NCBI GenBank assembly: GCA_963837485.1
Contig: CAWINP010000009.1
Location: forward strand, 1 to 64,000
Direction: 5' to 3'
Length of the DNA stretch: 64,000 nt
Source: Solirubrobacter sp963837485
Lineage (GTDB): Bacteria > Actinomycetota > Thermoleophilia > Solirubrobacterales > Solirubrobacteraceae
The position numbers and the translations under genes were made by a program. Below are positions 6,861-15,678 of this stretch, piece by piece. Numbering within the stretch: position 1 is the stretch's first letter; each line of letters starts with the position of its first letter. A model generated the notes under the pieces. It searched no databases and was not told the DNA's origin. It was given only the letters and a program-made list of their open reading frames with translations.

Positions 6861-9800
6861 ATGGGGAACGCGCTCTCAGGGACCGGCCGCGGAGTCGCGC
6901 GGCGCGCGGTCCAGCACCTCGCCGGAGCGGTTGTCGCGGTGAGCGCGCTCACGGCGCTGCCGGCCACCGCCGCCGCGGACCTGCCGCCAGAGCTCACGCA
7001 GGATCTCGTGGCCTATTACCCGTTCGACGAGACGGCGGGTACGGTGGTCACCGACCGCTCCGGGAACGGCCGGGACGCGGCGATCGTCAACAGCAACGCC
7101 GGCACCATCTGGAACAACGGCCGCGGCTTGACGCTGCCGGGAGGCAACGGCGGGACGGCGCCGGCCGTCCGGCTGCCGGACTCCCTGCTGTCCGGCCTGA
7201 CCAACGTCACGATCGCGTATGACGTCCGGCTCTCCAGCGCCACCCAGCAGGGGCCCGTGTTCGCCTTTGGCAGGACGGCGGACAACGCCGGCTCGCTGAG
7301 CGCGACGCCGGGGGCCGGCACCGCTCCGCATCAGGCATCGCTCGCCGGCCCGGGCGCGAGCCCGGTGGCACAGACCGCGAGCGCACCGGCGGCGCTCGCC
7401 GCCAATACGTGGAAGCACGTGGCGGTGACCATCAAAGGCGGTGACGCACTGACGCCGGGCCGCTTGCTCCTCTACGAGGACGGCGCGCTGGCGGCTTCGA
7501 ACATCGCGCTGACGCTCAAGCCGGCCGACGTCACCTCCGCCACGAGCTTCATCGGGCGTTCGAGCAGCGCCAGCGGGCAGCAGTTCCGCGGCCGGATCAA
7601 GGACTTCCGCATCTACTCGAAGGAGCTGACGGCCGGGCAGGTGATGGCGCTCTCCAGCGAGTTGGCTCCGGGCAACCTGGCCGAGGTGAAGGACTCCTTG
7701 GACCTTGGCGACATCAGCGCGGTGACGCGGAACCTCGCGCTCCCGTCGGTGACCGGCGTGACGTGGAGCACGAACAACCCCGCTGTGGTCACGGCGCAGG
7801 GCGTCGTGACGCGCCCGGCCGCCGGGCAAGGGGACGGCCATGCCACGTTGACGGCGGCGATCACCCACCGCGGCCTGACGGACACCAAGGATTTCGTGGT
7901 CACGGTCAAGCAGCGGGTGGCGATCGCGCCGGCGCAGCTGGAGGCCGGCCTCGCGCACTTCTACAAGCTCGACGAGACGACCGGCACCATGCTGGCCGAC
8001 TCGGGCTCGGCGGGCAACTCCGGTAACGCCACGCTCGTCAACCCGGCCAAGGCCACACTGACGGGCGCCGGCGTCACGCTCAACCCGGACGCCTACGCCG
8101 ACTCGCTGACCGGCGCCTACGTGGACCTGCCGGACAACATCACGGCGGGCATGACTGACCTGAGTGTGGACTACGACATCAGGATCGACCCGGCCAACGT
8201 GGGCGATCACCAGCTCTGGAGCTTCGGGCGCAAGACGAACTGCGATTCGGCGGCGAACGGCGACTACGCGGGAGCGATCTTCGGCTCGAACACGATGCGC
8301 CTGCGCACCGGCCTCACGGCCACGACGCCCACGACGGGCGCGAGCGTCCAGCGGAGCATGACCTACGCGCTCCGCGAGGGCGTGTGGAAGCACCTCACGT
8401 ACACGCAGCAGCGCAACGCCAACGGAACCTCGTGGACGGGGATCCTCTACGAGGACGGCGTGGAGATCGGCCGCAACACGAACCTCACGGTCGCGCCGAC
8501 CGTGAACGCCGCCGGCACCAACTGCAACTACCTCGGCCGATCGCAGGCGCCGGCGCACTATGCCCTGCGCGGGACGCTGCGCAACTTCCGAGTCTACGAC
8601 CGGTCGCTGTCCGAGGACGAGGCGATCGCGCTTGCCGAGCCGCCCGGCGTGGACGGCGTCAGCGCTGACGCCGCGGCGATCGACCTGGGCCTCACCAGCG
8701 CGATCGTGGATGACATCAACCTGCCCAAGGTGGGAACGAAGGCCGGCGCGCAGATCACGTGGACGACGTCCGATCCGGCGGTGGTCACGGCGAGCGGCGT
8801 CGTCACGCGGCCCGCGCTCGGCGAGAGCCCGGCGACGGCGACGCTGACCGCGCATCTGACCAAGGGCCACGAGGTGGCCACGCGCGACATCGCGATCACG
8901 GTCCTGGCGCAGTTCGACGACGCCCAGTCCGTCGCCCGCGATACCGACGACCTCGTGCTCACGGGCCTGAACGACATCCGCGGCAACATCACGCTTCCGG
9001 CGCACGGCGAGTTCGGCTCGACGATCACCTGGACGGCCGCCCCGAACATCGTCACCCCGACCGGCGAGCTGAACCGCCCCGCCTACGGGCACCCCGACGC
9101 GCCGGTCACGCTGACCGCGACCATCACCAAGGGCTCGGCCTCGCGCACCAAGTCGTTCCCGGGCACGGTCAAGGCCCTGCCGCGCCGGGAGGACCCGCAG
9201 CGCTACTTCCTCGGCTACTTCACGGGCGAGGGCCTCGCCGACGGCGAGCAGCTGCGGTTCGGGCTCTCCACCGGCAACAGCGCGCTCGACTGGGTCGGCC
9301 TCGGCGGCGGCAAGCCCTCGCTGGTCTCGCAACTCGGCGACCAGGGGCTGCGCGACCCCTTCATCATCCGCTCGCACGACGGCGACACCTTCTACATGAT
9401 CGCCACCGACCTGAACTGGTTCAACCGCAACCGCGACTACCTGATCAACGACTCGCAGTACATCGAGGTCTTCGAGTCCCACGACCTCGTCAACTGGTCC
9501 CCGCAGCGTCACGTCAAGGTGGCGCCGGACAACGCCGGCAATGCCTTCGCGCCCGAGGCCTATTGGGATGAATCGATCGGCGCCTACGTCGTGTTCTGGG
9601 CCCAGGCGATGTGGCAGGACACGGTGAACCGCGCCAACCCGGGCAACCAGCAGATGTGGTACACGACGACGCGCGATTTCCGGACCTTCGCGCCGCCCGC
9701 CGTGTGGCAGAACCCGTTCCCGCAGTCGCGGATCGACACGACGGTCATCAAGGTCGGTGACTGGTACTACCGCTTTACGAAGAACGAGGCGGGCAACGCC

Positions 9801-10811
9801 GCTTCGGACGTGTTCTCGGAGAAGAACACCAACCTGCGCGACACGAACATCAGCAACTGGATCCCGGTCGCCCCGTCGATCGGCAGGAGCACGTGGGTGG
9901 CCAACCAGGGCTACGAGGGCCCGCTGGTCTTCAAGGCCAACCCGGGTGACACCGCGTGCCCGCAGCAGTTCTACTTCTGGGCGGACCGCTACACCAACGG
10001 CGGCGGCTATCAGTTGTCGTGCAGCCCGGACATCGAGGCCCCGGCGTGGACGCCCAAGACCCCGCGCTTCACCGACACGGGGACCGTGCGCCACGGCACG
10101 GTCACGCCGCTCACGCTGCGCGAGTGGAACCGCATCCAGGGCCTCGCCACGCCGGACGTCGCCACCACCACCGAGCTTGCCGTGCCCGCTCCCGTGGTCA
10201 AGCAGGGCGACGCGCTGACCTTCACCGCCACCGTGCGTGCCGCGGACGGCTTCGAGGTCGGGGGCCGCGTCCGGTTCTCCGCGCCGGGCTGGGAGCAGAC
10301 TGCGTATGTGAACGGCGGCACGGCCTCGGTGTCGGCTCCGGCCGGTCTCGGTCCCGGCGAGCAGACCGTCAAGGCCGAATATCTCGGCCATGACGTGCTC
10401 ACGGCTTCGCAGGACGCCGAGCCGATCACCGTGCTGCGGACGCGGACGCCGGTCGACACCTCCGTGGGAGGCACGGTCCCGGCCACGCTGGCGCTGACGT
10501 TCGGCGCGCCGGTCTCCTTCGGGGCGTTCACGCCCGGCGTCGCGAAGGACTACACCGCGTCGACGACCGCCACCGTGACGTCCACGGCGGGCGATGCGGC
10601 GCTCAGCGCGTCCACGGTCAGGCTCGCCAACGGGGCATTCAGCCTCGCGCAGCCGGTGGTGGTGACGCCCGCGAAGACGGCGTGGAACGGGCCGGTCAGC
10701 AACGACGTGGTCGCGATCGCGTTCAAACAGGCGATCGGGGCCACCGAGCCGCTGCGCACCGGCGTCTACAGCGCCAGCGTGACGTTCACATTGTCGACGA
10801 CGACCCCGTAG
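6861..10811 (+). CDS. Secreted multi-domain GH43-type enzyme with LamG and Ig-like domains
   Basis: The 1316-residue secreted protein has a signal peptide (1-39), a LamG/concanavalin-like domain (about 45-270), an atrophied bacterial Ig domain (to 350), a second LamG (about 360-590) and two more Ig domains (about 600-775). A five-bladed GH43-type catalytic domain follows at about 780-1095, then an Ig-like domain and the same tail module as the xylanase. Catalytic candidates are Asp832 (LRDPF), Asp959 (RIDTT) and Glu899 (FAPEAYWD). GH43 enzymes release arabinose or xylose from hemicellulose; the exact activity cannot be read here. AGGAGA overlaps the stop of the xylanase gene, giving tight coupling. 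Together they form a xylan-degrading operon closed by a hairpin at 10814. Confidence 0.92.
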   Translation: MGNALSGTGRGVARRAVQHLAGAVVAVSALTALPATAAADLPPELTQDLVAYYPFDETAGTVVTDRSGNGRDAAIVNSNAGTIWNNGRGLTLPGGNGGTAPAVRLPDSLLSGLTNVTIAYDVRLSSATQQGPVFAFGRTADNAGSLSATPGAGTAPHQASLAGPGASPVAQTASAPAALAANTWKHVAVTIKGGDALTPGRLLLYEDGALAASNIALTLKPADVTSATSFIGRSSSASGQQFRGRIKDFRIYSKELTAGQVMALSSELAPGNLAEVKDSLDLGDISAVTRNLALPSVTGVTWSTNNPAVVTAQGVVTRPAAGQGDGHATLTAAITHRGLTDTKDFVVTVKQRVAIAPAQLEAGLAHFYKLDETTGTMLADSGSAGNSGNATLVNPAKATLTGAGVTLNPDAYADSLTGAYVDLPDNITAGMTDLSVDYDIRIDPANVGDHQLWSFGRKTNCDSAANGDYAGAIFGSNTMRLRTGLTATTPTTGASVQRSMTYALREGVWKHLTYTQQRNANGTSWTGILYEDGVEIGRNTNLTVAPTVNAAGTNCNYLGRSQAPAHYALRGTLRNFRVYDRSLSEDEAIALAEPPGVDGVSADAAAIDLGLTSAIVDDINLPKVGTKAGAQITWTTSDPAVVTASGVVTRPALGESPATATLTAHLTKGHEVATRDIAITVLAQFDDAQSVARDTDDLVLTGLNDIRGNITLPAHGEFGSTITWTAAPNIVTPTGELNRPAYGHPDAPVTLTATITKGSASRTKSFPGTVKALPRREDPQRYFLGYFTGEGLADGEQLRFGLSTGNSALDWVGLGGGKPSLVSQLGDQGLRDPFIIRSHDGDTFYMIATDLNWFNRNRDYLINDSQYIEVFESHDLVNWSPQRHVKVAPDNAGNAFAPEAYWDESIGAYVVFWAQAMWQDTVNRANPGNQQMWYTTTRDFRTFAPPAVWQNPFPQSRIDTTVIKVGDWYYRFTKNEAGNAASDVFSEKNTNLRDTNISNWIPVAPSIGRSTWVANQGYEGPLVFKANPGDTACPQQFYFWADRYTNGGGYQLSCSPDIEAPAWTPKTPRFTDTGTVRHGTVTPLTLREWNRIQGLATPDVATTTELAVPAPVVKQGDALTFTATVRAADGFEVGGRVRFSAPGWEQTAYVNGGTASVSAPAGLGPGEQTVKAEYLGHDVLTASQDAEPITVLRTRTPVDTSVGGTVPATLALTFGAPVSFGAFTPGVAKDYTASTTATVTSTAGDAALSASTVRLANGAFSLAQPVVVTPAKTAWNGPVSNDVVAIAFKQAIGATEPLRTGVYSASVTFTLSTTTP

Positions 10812-10813
10812 AG

Positions 10814-10860
10814 CAACGACGCGTCGGCCGCCGGAGGAACGGCGGCCGACGCCCGTTGCC
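10814..10860 (+). terminator. Strong hairpin terminator of the xylan operon
   Basis: Three bases after the GH43 stop lies a 13-bp perfect stem (10822-10834 with 10841-10853, loop GAGGAA), extended by an outer GCAACG/CGTTGC pairing at 10814-10819 and 10855-10860. There is no T-run, as is common for terminators in high-GC actinobacteria. Confidence 0.75.
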
Positions 10861-10861
10861 G

Positions 10862-11043
10862 TTGACGATGCGTTCGGCGTTCGCGTTGTGCGCGCGAATG
10901 CGGGCGGTCTCGGGCGTCGACGAGTTGCAGAAGCCGTTCGGGGAAAGCGTCGGCGCGCTCGTCGTCAGGAGCGTTCCGGCCTTGACGTCGTGGATGCTCA
11001 GCAAGCGTCCATAGCTGGAAGGCCCGCTGGGCGCGGATCGTCT
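10862..11043 (-). other. Open, protein-like minus-strand frame (possible remnant)
   Basis: Reading leftwards from 11043 one frame gives SAPSGPSSYGRLLSIHDV and continues to about RIVNGNG near 10862, with a residue mix unlike non-coding DNA here. A TTG at 11004 is the only start codon near it. The frame then runs into the operon terminator and stops at 10786 in Arg-rich junk. It lies one frame off the secreted-protein gene that ends at 11042. I read it as the leftover of a gene deleted by insertion of the xylan operon, or chance. Confidence 0.25.
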
Positions 11044-11731
11044 AGTTGTCGTCTTCGTCGGAGCTCTCGCCGCGAACGACGGTGAGGTTGATCGTGCGGG
11101 TCAACGGATCAAGACCCCAATCGGGGGCCACCACCTCCACCGTGACCGTGTGCTGGCCGGGGTGAAGCTTGCCGACCACCGCTCCCCATGCGTGCGCCGT
11201 GAAGGTCACGGGCGTTCCCGCGGGAACGCCAAAGAAGTTCTCGGCCGTCAATCGCGCCGTCCGCTGCGGCGAGAAGAGCTCGAACCGACGCGTGTGAATG
11301 TTGATCGTGCGGCGGTCCACCGTCACGCTGAACGCGCGGATCGCCTGGTCGGCGGCCACGGCGCACGCAAGCTGGTCTTCCGTCTTGAACAACGGAGGGT
11401 CGTCCAGGTCGCTGCAGAAGCTGCCGAAGAAGACGAACAGCAGCGATGACCGGGTGACCGTGCACGTCGCGGTCCCATTCACCCACGCCGGCGTCAGCAC
11501 ATTGCCCACCAAGGGCCGGCAACCGCCGCTGAAGGGATCGGGGCTGGAGGGCCGCGCCAGCCCCCGCGCCCAATCCTCCCCCAGCAGCTCGCCACCCGTC
11601 AGGCCGCCGCCTCGGGCGGCCGCGACGGCCGCGGCGCCGCTGTTGTCGTGGGGCTTGTCAGCGGCCGCGACGGGCGCTGCACACATGGCGACCGCCACCG
11701 CTACCAGAACGGTGTGACGTAGATACCTCAT
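11042..11731 (-). CDS. Secreted protein of unknown function
   Basis: The 229-residue product starts with a clear signal peptide (MRYLRHTVLVAVAVAMCAAPVAAA). A short low-complexity Ala/Gly stretch and a beta-rich domain with five cysteines follow (GCRPLVGN, ATCTV, SFCSDLDD, QLACAV), and it ends in an acidic tail (SSDEDDN). The C-terminal half (HPGQHTVTVEVVAP) looks like an Ig-type sandwich. No enzyme motif is visible. The ATG at 11731 is preceded by AAAGGAG nine bases upstream, so the longer frame is discarded. It is divergent from the BTAD sensor-regulator across 236 bases and is a natural candidate target of it. Confidence 0.8.
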   Translation of the reverse strand: MRYLRHTVLVAVAVAMCAAPVAAADKPHDNSGAAAVAAARGGGLTGGELLGEDWARGLARPSSPDPFSGGCRPLVGNVLTPAWVNGTATCTVTRSSLLFVFFGSFCSDLDDPPLFKTEDQLACAVAADQAIRAFSVTVDRRTINIHTRRFELFSPQRTARLTAENFFGVPAGTPVTFTAHAWGAVVGKLHPGQHTVTVEVVAPDWGLDPLTRTINLTVVRGESSDEDDN

Positions 11732-11967
11732 GGCACTCTCCTTTGCGACGTGCGGTACCGCGACGGCGGTGGCGGCGAATGCGCCGGCGGGGGTGCGCGT
11801 GAGACGGTGGCGCGGCACCCTCTGCCTCCTTGGCGCGGTCGGACGGTCGCTCGGGAGGCTGCCGTGCCGTGGTCGATGCGGGGTCAGTGGACGGTCGACC
11901 CGGGGTTGATCGGGTGGACGCCGCGGGGGTAGGCTCGCCGTTGCGCGCTCCGGGGTTCACCGTGGGC

Positions 11968-14900
11968 ATGGACATTCGACTTCTCGGGCCGATCGAGGCG
12001 AGTCTCGACGGCGAGCCGGCTCCGCTCGGGCCCAGGCAGCAACGTGCCGTGCTGGCGATGCTCGCGCTGCAGCTCAATCGGACGGTCTCGGTCGACCGGC
12101 TGATCGAGGGGTTGTGGGGCGAGCGGGCGCCGCCCAGCGCGCCGAAGCTCGTGCAGCTGTATGTCTCTCAGCTGCGCAGGCTGCTCGGCGGCGAGGCCGA
12201 GATCGTCACCCGCGGGCGTGGCTACGAGCTGCGCTTGGCCGCCCAGCGCGTCGACGTCGCCCGCTTCGAGGCTCTCCTGGCTGCGGCCGCGGACGCCGAC
12301 GGCTCGGCCGCTCGGCTCGCGCGTGACGCGTTGGGGCTGTGGCGTGGGGCGGCGCTGGCCGATGTCTCCGATGAGCCGTTCGCAGTGGCCGAGATTCGCC
12401 GGTTGGAGGAACTGCGATTGCGCGCCACGGAGCTGGCCATCGAAGGCGAGCTGGCGACCGGCCGGCATCGGGAGCTGATCGGCGAGCTCGAGGCGCTGGT
12501 TGGCGCGCATCCTCTGTCCGAGCGGCTGCACGCGCAGCGCATGCTGGCGCTGTATCGCTCCGGCCGCCAGGCCGAGGCCCTGGCGGCCTATCGGCACGCA
12601 CGCCGAATGCTGGTGGAGGAGATCGGCGTCGAGCCCGGTGCCGAGCTGCGCTGCCTGCACGATGCGATCCTGCGCCAGGACGCGGACGCGCTCGGCCTGC
12701 CCGCGGCCGCGCCGCCGCCCGCCGCGGCGGGACCTCTCATGCCGGCCGGCCGCGCGCCGCCGATCGCAGCTCGGATCCCGGGCCGGCGCGCGCTCGCCGT
12801 CGTGGCGACGCTCGTGCTCGTCGGCGGGCTCGCGGTCTTCGCCTTCGACCGCTGGGCCGGGCGGGAGCGCCTGTCGCGCATCGACGAGAACGCGGTCGGC
12901 CTGATCGACCCGGAATCGGCCCGGATCACGGCGCAGTACCCGGTCGGGCGCGGCCCGAGCGCGATCGCCGCGGGCGGCGGCTCGGTGTGGGTCGCGAACG
13001 CGGGCGACGGCACGGTCTCGCGGATCGAGCGCGGGCGCGCTCAGATCGTCACGATCCCGGTCGGCGAGGACCCGGCGGACATCGCGTTCGCGGCGGGATC
13101 GCTGTGGGTCACGGATCGAAGCGGCGTGGTGTCGCAGATCAGTCCGGCGGCCAACCGGGTCGTGCGCACGATCGCGGCGGGCAACGCCCCGAGCGGCATC
13201 GTCGCCGGGTTCGGCGCCCTGTGGGTCGCGTCTGAGGCCGACCGCACGGTCACCCGGATCGATCTCACGCGCGGAGCTGCGCCGCAGAGGATCGATCTCG
13301 GCGCGAACCCGACGGCGCTCGCCACCGGCGCCGGCGCCGTGTGGGTCACGAGCGAGGAGGGCGGCACGGTGTTCCGGATCGACCCGCACTCGGACGAGGT
13401 GGTGAGCTCGATCGGAGTCGGCAACGGCCCGGTCGACGTGGCGGTCGACGAGCGGGCGGTGTGGATCGCGAACCGCCAGGACGCGACCGTCTCGCGCATC
13501 GACCCGGCGACCGACGCGGTCACCGACATCGTCCCGGTGGGACGCGATCCGAGCGCGATCGCGGTCGGCGACGGCGCAGTATGGGTCGCCAGCCCGACCG
13601 ACGCGACCGTCTCGCGGATCGACCTGGTGACGCGGCGGACCGCGCAGACGATCGCGGTGAGGAGCAGTCCGAGCGCGATCGCCGTCGCCGACGGGTCGGT
13701 GTGGACGGCGGCGCTCGCCGCACCGGCGACCCATCGCGGCGGGACGCTGCGGGTGGAGGCGGACCCCTTCGCGTACGACCGCCTCGAGGCCGGCAGCTAC
13801 GGCGACGGCACCGCGTACGAGCTGCTCTCGCTCGCCTACGACGGTCTCGTCGCGTACCGGCGCGCCGGAGGCGCGACGCTCGGGCCGCTCGTCGGCGATC
13901 TCGCCACCGAGGTCCCGCGCCCGAGCCCCGACGGGCGGACCTACGTCTTCAAGCTGCGACCGAATCTGCGCTACTCCGACGGCACGCCCGTCCGCCCGGA
14001 CGACTTCCGCGCCTCGCTCGAGGACCTGCTCCGGCATCACCGGGGGCGGCTGCCGCCGTACTACCAGGGGATCGTGGGCGGGCAGCAGTGCGCGAGACGG
14101 CCCGCGAGCTGCGATCTCTCGGAGGGGATCGTGACCGACACGCGCGCTCGCACGATCACGGTTCACCTGACCCGCCCAGATGGCGAGTTCCTGCAGACGC
14201 TGGCCCTCCCGCTCGCCCTGGTCGCGCCCGCCGCTCACCCCTTCAGCCGCACCGGCCAGCCTCCCGGGACCGGGCCTTACCGGATCGTCGGCTACGACCA
14301 GAACCGGGGGGCGCGGCTGGTCCGCAATCCGCGTTTCCGGGCGTGGTCGCCGGGCGCGCGCCCCGACGGGCTTGCCGACGAGATCATCGTCCGGGTCAAC
14401 CCTGACCGCGACGCCCAGGTCGCCGCCGTGCAACGCGGGCAGGCGGACGTCGTGCTCGCCGTGAGCCCGTTCGGGGGTCGCGTGCCGGCCAGCCTGCCGG
14501 CGCTCGTGACCGGCAATGCCGGGCAGCTCTCCACCGATGCCGCCCCCGAGCTGGACTACATGTTCCTCAACGTCCGCACGCCCCCGTTCGACGACGTGCA
14601 CGTCCGGCGGGCGATCAACTACGCCGTCGACCGGCGCGCGATCACCAAGCTCGCCGGCGGTCCCGATCTCGCCCGGCCCACCTGCCAGCTGCTGCCACCG
14701 GGTTTCCCGAACTACACGCCGTCGTGCCTCTATACGCTGCACCCGGGTCCCGGCGGCGGCTGGAGCGCGCCCGACCTCGAGCGGGCGCGGCGCCTGATCG
14801 AGCAGTCCGGGACCAAGGGCACACAGGTCACCGTGTGGATCAACAAGGAGAAGCGGGGCATGGCCCGCTACTTCGTCTCGCTGCTGCACGACCTCGGCTA

Positions 14901-15309
14901 TCGCAGCTCGCTGCGCGTCTTCCCCGACTATCTGACCTACCGCACCGCGATGGCAAACTCGCGCACGCCCGCGCAGATGGGCATCGACGGCTGGTCCCAG
15001 GACGCCGCGGCTCCGTCGGACTTCACGGCACCGTTCCGATGCGCGGCAATCGCCCCCCGCTCGGTCAACAACGCCAACCTCGCCCGGTTCTGCGACCGCG
15101 GCCTCGAGACGCGGATCGAGGCGGCGCTGGCGGCCCGCGGTCCGCGCGCCGACGCGCTCTGGAGGCACGTGTACCGCGACCTCGAGGCAGCGGCGCCCGC
15201 CGTCCCCCTCGTCAATCGCCGCACTGTGACGCTCGTCTCCAAGCGGGTCGGCAACTACCAGCACCACCCGCTCTGGACGACGCTGCTCGAGCAGCTCTGG
15301 GTCCGCTAG
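11968..15309 (+). CDS. Transmembrane BTAD regulator with extracellular propeller and solute-binding domain
   Basis: The 1113-residue product is a one-protein signalling chain. An OmpR-type winged helix (1-90) and a bacterial transcriptional activation (BTAD) helical domain (93-240), as in SARP/AfsR regulators, form the cytoplasmic part. A Pro/Ala-rich linker leads to one membrane helix (274-293). Outside there is a YVTN/NHL-like beta-propeller (about 305-582, seven repeats of the type GxGAVWV...TVSRID). The rest (590-1113) is a family-5 peptide-binding protein of ABC importers (RGGTLRVE, YSDGTPVRPDDF, INYAVDR). The fold order suggests that binding of an outside ligand controls transcription directly, as in ToxR/CadC-type proteins. 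I use the ATG at 11968; a GTG two codons earlier is possible. The gene is divergent from a secreted protein. Confidence 0.93.
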   Translation: MDIRLLGPIEASLDGEPAPLGPRQQRAVLAMLALQLNRTVSVDRLIEGLWGERAPPSAPKLVQLYVSQLRRLLGGEAEIVTRGRGYELRLAAQRVDVARFEALLAAAADADGSAARLARDALGLWRGAALADVSDEPFAVAEIRRLEELRLRATELAIEGELATGRHRELIGELEALVGAHPLSERLHAQRMLALYRSGRQAEALAAYRHARRMLVEEIGVEPGAELRCLHDAILRQDADALGLPAAAPPPAAAGPLMPAGRAPPIAARIPGRRALAVVATLVLVGGLAVFAFDRWAGRERLSRIDENAVGLIDPESARITAQYPVGRGPSAIAAGGGSVWVANAGDGTVSRIERGRAQIVTIPVGEDPADIAFAAGSLWVTDRSGVVSQISPAANRVVRTIAAGNAPSGIVAGFGALWVASEADRTVTRIDLTRGAAPQRIDLGANPTALATGAGAVWVTSEEGGTVFRIDPHSDEVVSSIGVGNGPVDVAVDERAVWIANRQDATVSRIDPATDAVTDIVPVGRDPSAIAVGDGAVWVASPTDATVSRIDLVTRRTAQTIAVRSSPSAIAVADGSVWTAALAAPATHRGGTLRVEADPFAYDRLEAGSYGDGTAYELLSLAYDGLVAYRRAGGATLGPLVGDLATEVPRPSPDGRTYVFKLRPNLRYSDGTPVRPDDFRASLEDLLRHHRGRLPPYYQGIVGGQQCARRPASCDLSEGIVTDTRARTITVHLTRPDGEFLQTLALPLALVAPAAHPFSRTGQPPGTGPYRIVGYDQNRGARLVRNPRFRAWSPGARPDGLADEIIVRVNPDRDAQVAAVQRGQADVVLAVSPFGGRVPASLPALVTGNAGQLSTDAAPELDYMFLNVRTPPFDDVHVRRAINYAVDRRAITKLAGGPDLARPTCQLLPPGFPNYTPSCLYTLHPGPGGGWSAPDLERARRLIEQSGTKGTQVTVWINKEKRGMARYFVSLLHDLGYRSSLRVFPDYLTYRTAMANSRTPAQMGIDGWSQDAAAPSDFTAPFRCAAIAPRSVNNANLARFCDRGLETRIEAALAARGPRADALWRHVYRDLEAAAPAVPLVNRRTVTLVSKRVGNYQHHPLWTTLLEQLWVR

Positions 15310-15334
15310 CTGTACGACCTAGCCACGCCGACCG

Positions 15335-15420
15335 GAGTACGCTTGCGGAGATGGAGTCAATAGGCGCTGGCGAGCTCGTGAAGGTGGCCGACGACGGGCC
15401 CGAGCTGGACGGGATCGTGT
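15335..15420 (+). repeat. 86-bp direct repeat, copy 1 (5' end of intact gene)
   Basis: These 86 bases match 29029-29114 at 84 positions in the same orientation. The repeat starts 16 bases before the ATG of the small gene at 15351 and covers its first 23 codons. The two differences lie ahead of the ATG. The repeats bracket 13.7 kb containing the giant protease, the TolB-like protein, the oxidoreductase and a LuxR gene. Confidence 0.95.
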
Positions 15421-15668
15421 TTGACACGCCGAGCCACGCGAAGGTGATCGTCGCCGTGATGGACCGTGCGCGTGGGCCGGTCTTCCGCACGGTGCACCCC
15501 AGGACGCTCAGTGCACGCACCGAGGGGAGCCGTGACGATCGGGCGCTGCGGCTGCTCGTGCGCCGCACGCCCCCGCCTGTCCACGGGGCGGCGCGAGCCG
15601 GGAGCATTGGCGGACGGGGAGCCGGCGGGCATCCGCGTGGGGCGGCGCACCGCCCGACGGGCAAGTAG
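15351..15668 (+). CDS. Small conserved-looking protein of unknown function
   Basis: The 105-residue product begins MESIGAGELVKVADDGPELD and continues with short strands (KVIVAVMDRARGPVFRTVH) and an Arg/Gly/Pro-rich C-terminus that should be disordered. The family is not recognised. The N-terminal 60 residues have the balance of a real folded domain. A GCGGAG sits directly ahead of the ATG. The first 23 codons recur almost unchanged at 29.05 kb, which argues that the gene is real and was partly copied. It starts 41 bases after the BTAD gene and ends 10 bases from the convergent giant gene. Confidence 0.65.
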   Translation: MESIGAGELVKVADDGPELDGIVFDTPSHAKVIVAVMDRARGPVFRTVHPRTLSARTEGSRDDRALRLLVRRTPPPVHGAARAGSIGGRGAGGHPRGAAHRPTGK

Positions 15669-15678
15669 CGCGGCGCCT

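Noticed and set aside
6876..10391. 1171-codon minus-strand frame opposite the GH43 gene
   Set aside because: Arg/Val/Gly-rich shadow with no motif; the + strand carries the GH43 and LamG domains.
12900..13740. Regular DNA repeats of about 130 bases
   Set aside because: They are the blades of the beta-propeller in the BTAD regulator, not a separate repeat array.
11884..15267. 1127-codon minus-strand frame opposite the BTAD regulator
   Set aside because: Composition and lack of motifs mark it as antisense shadow of the regulator.
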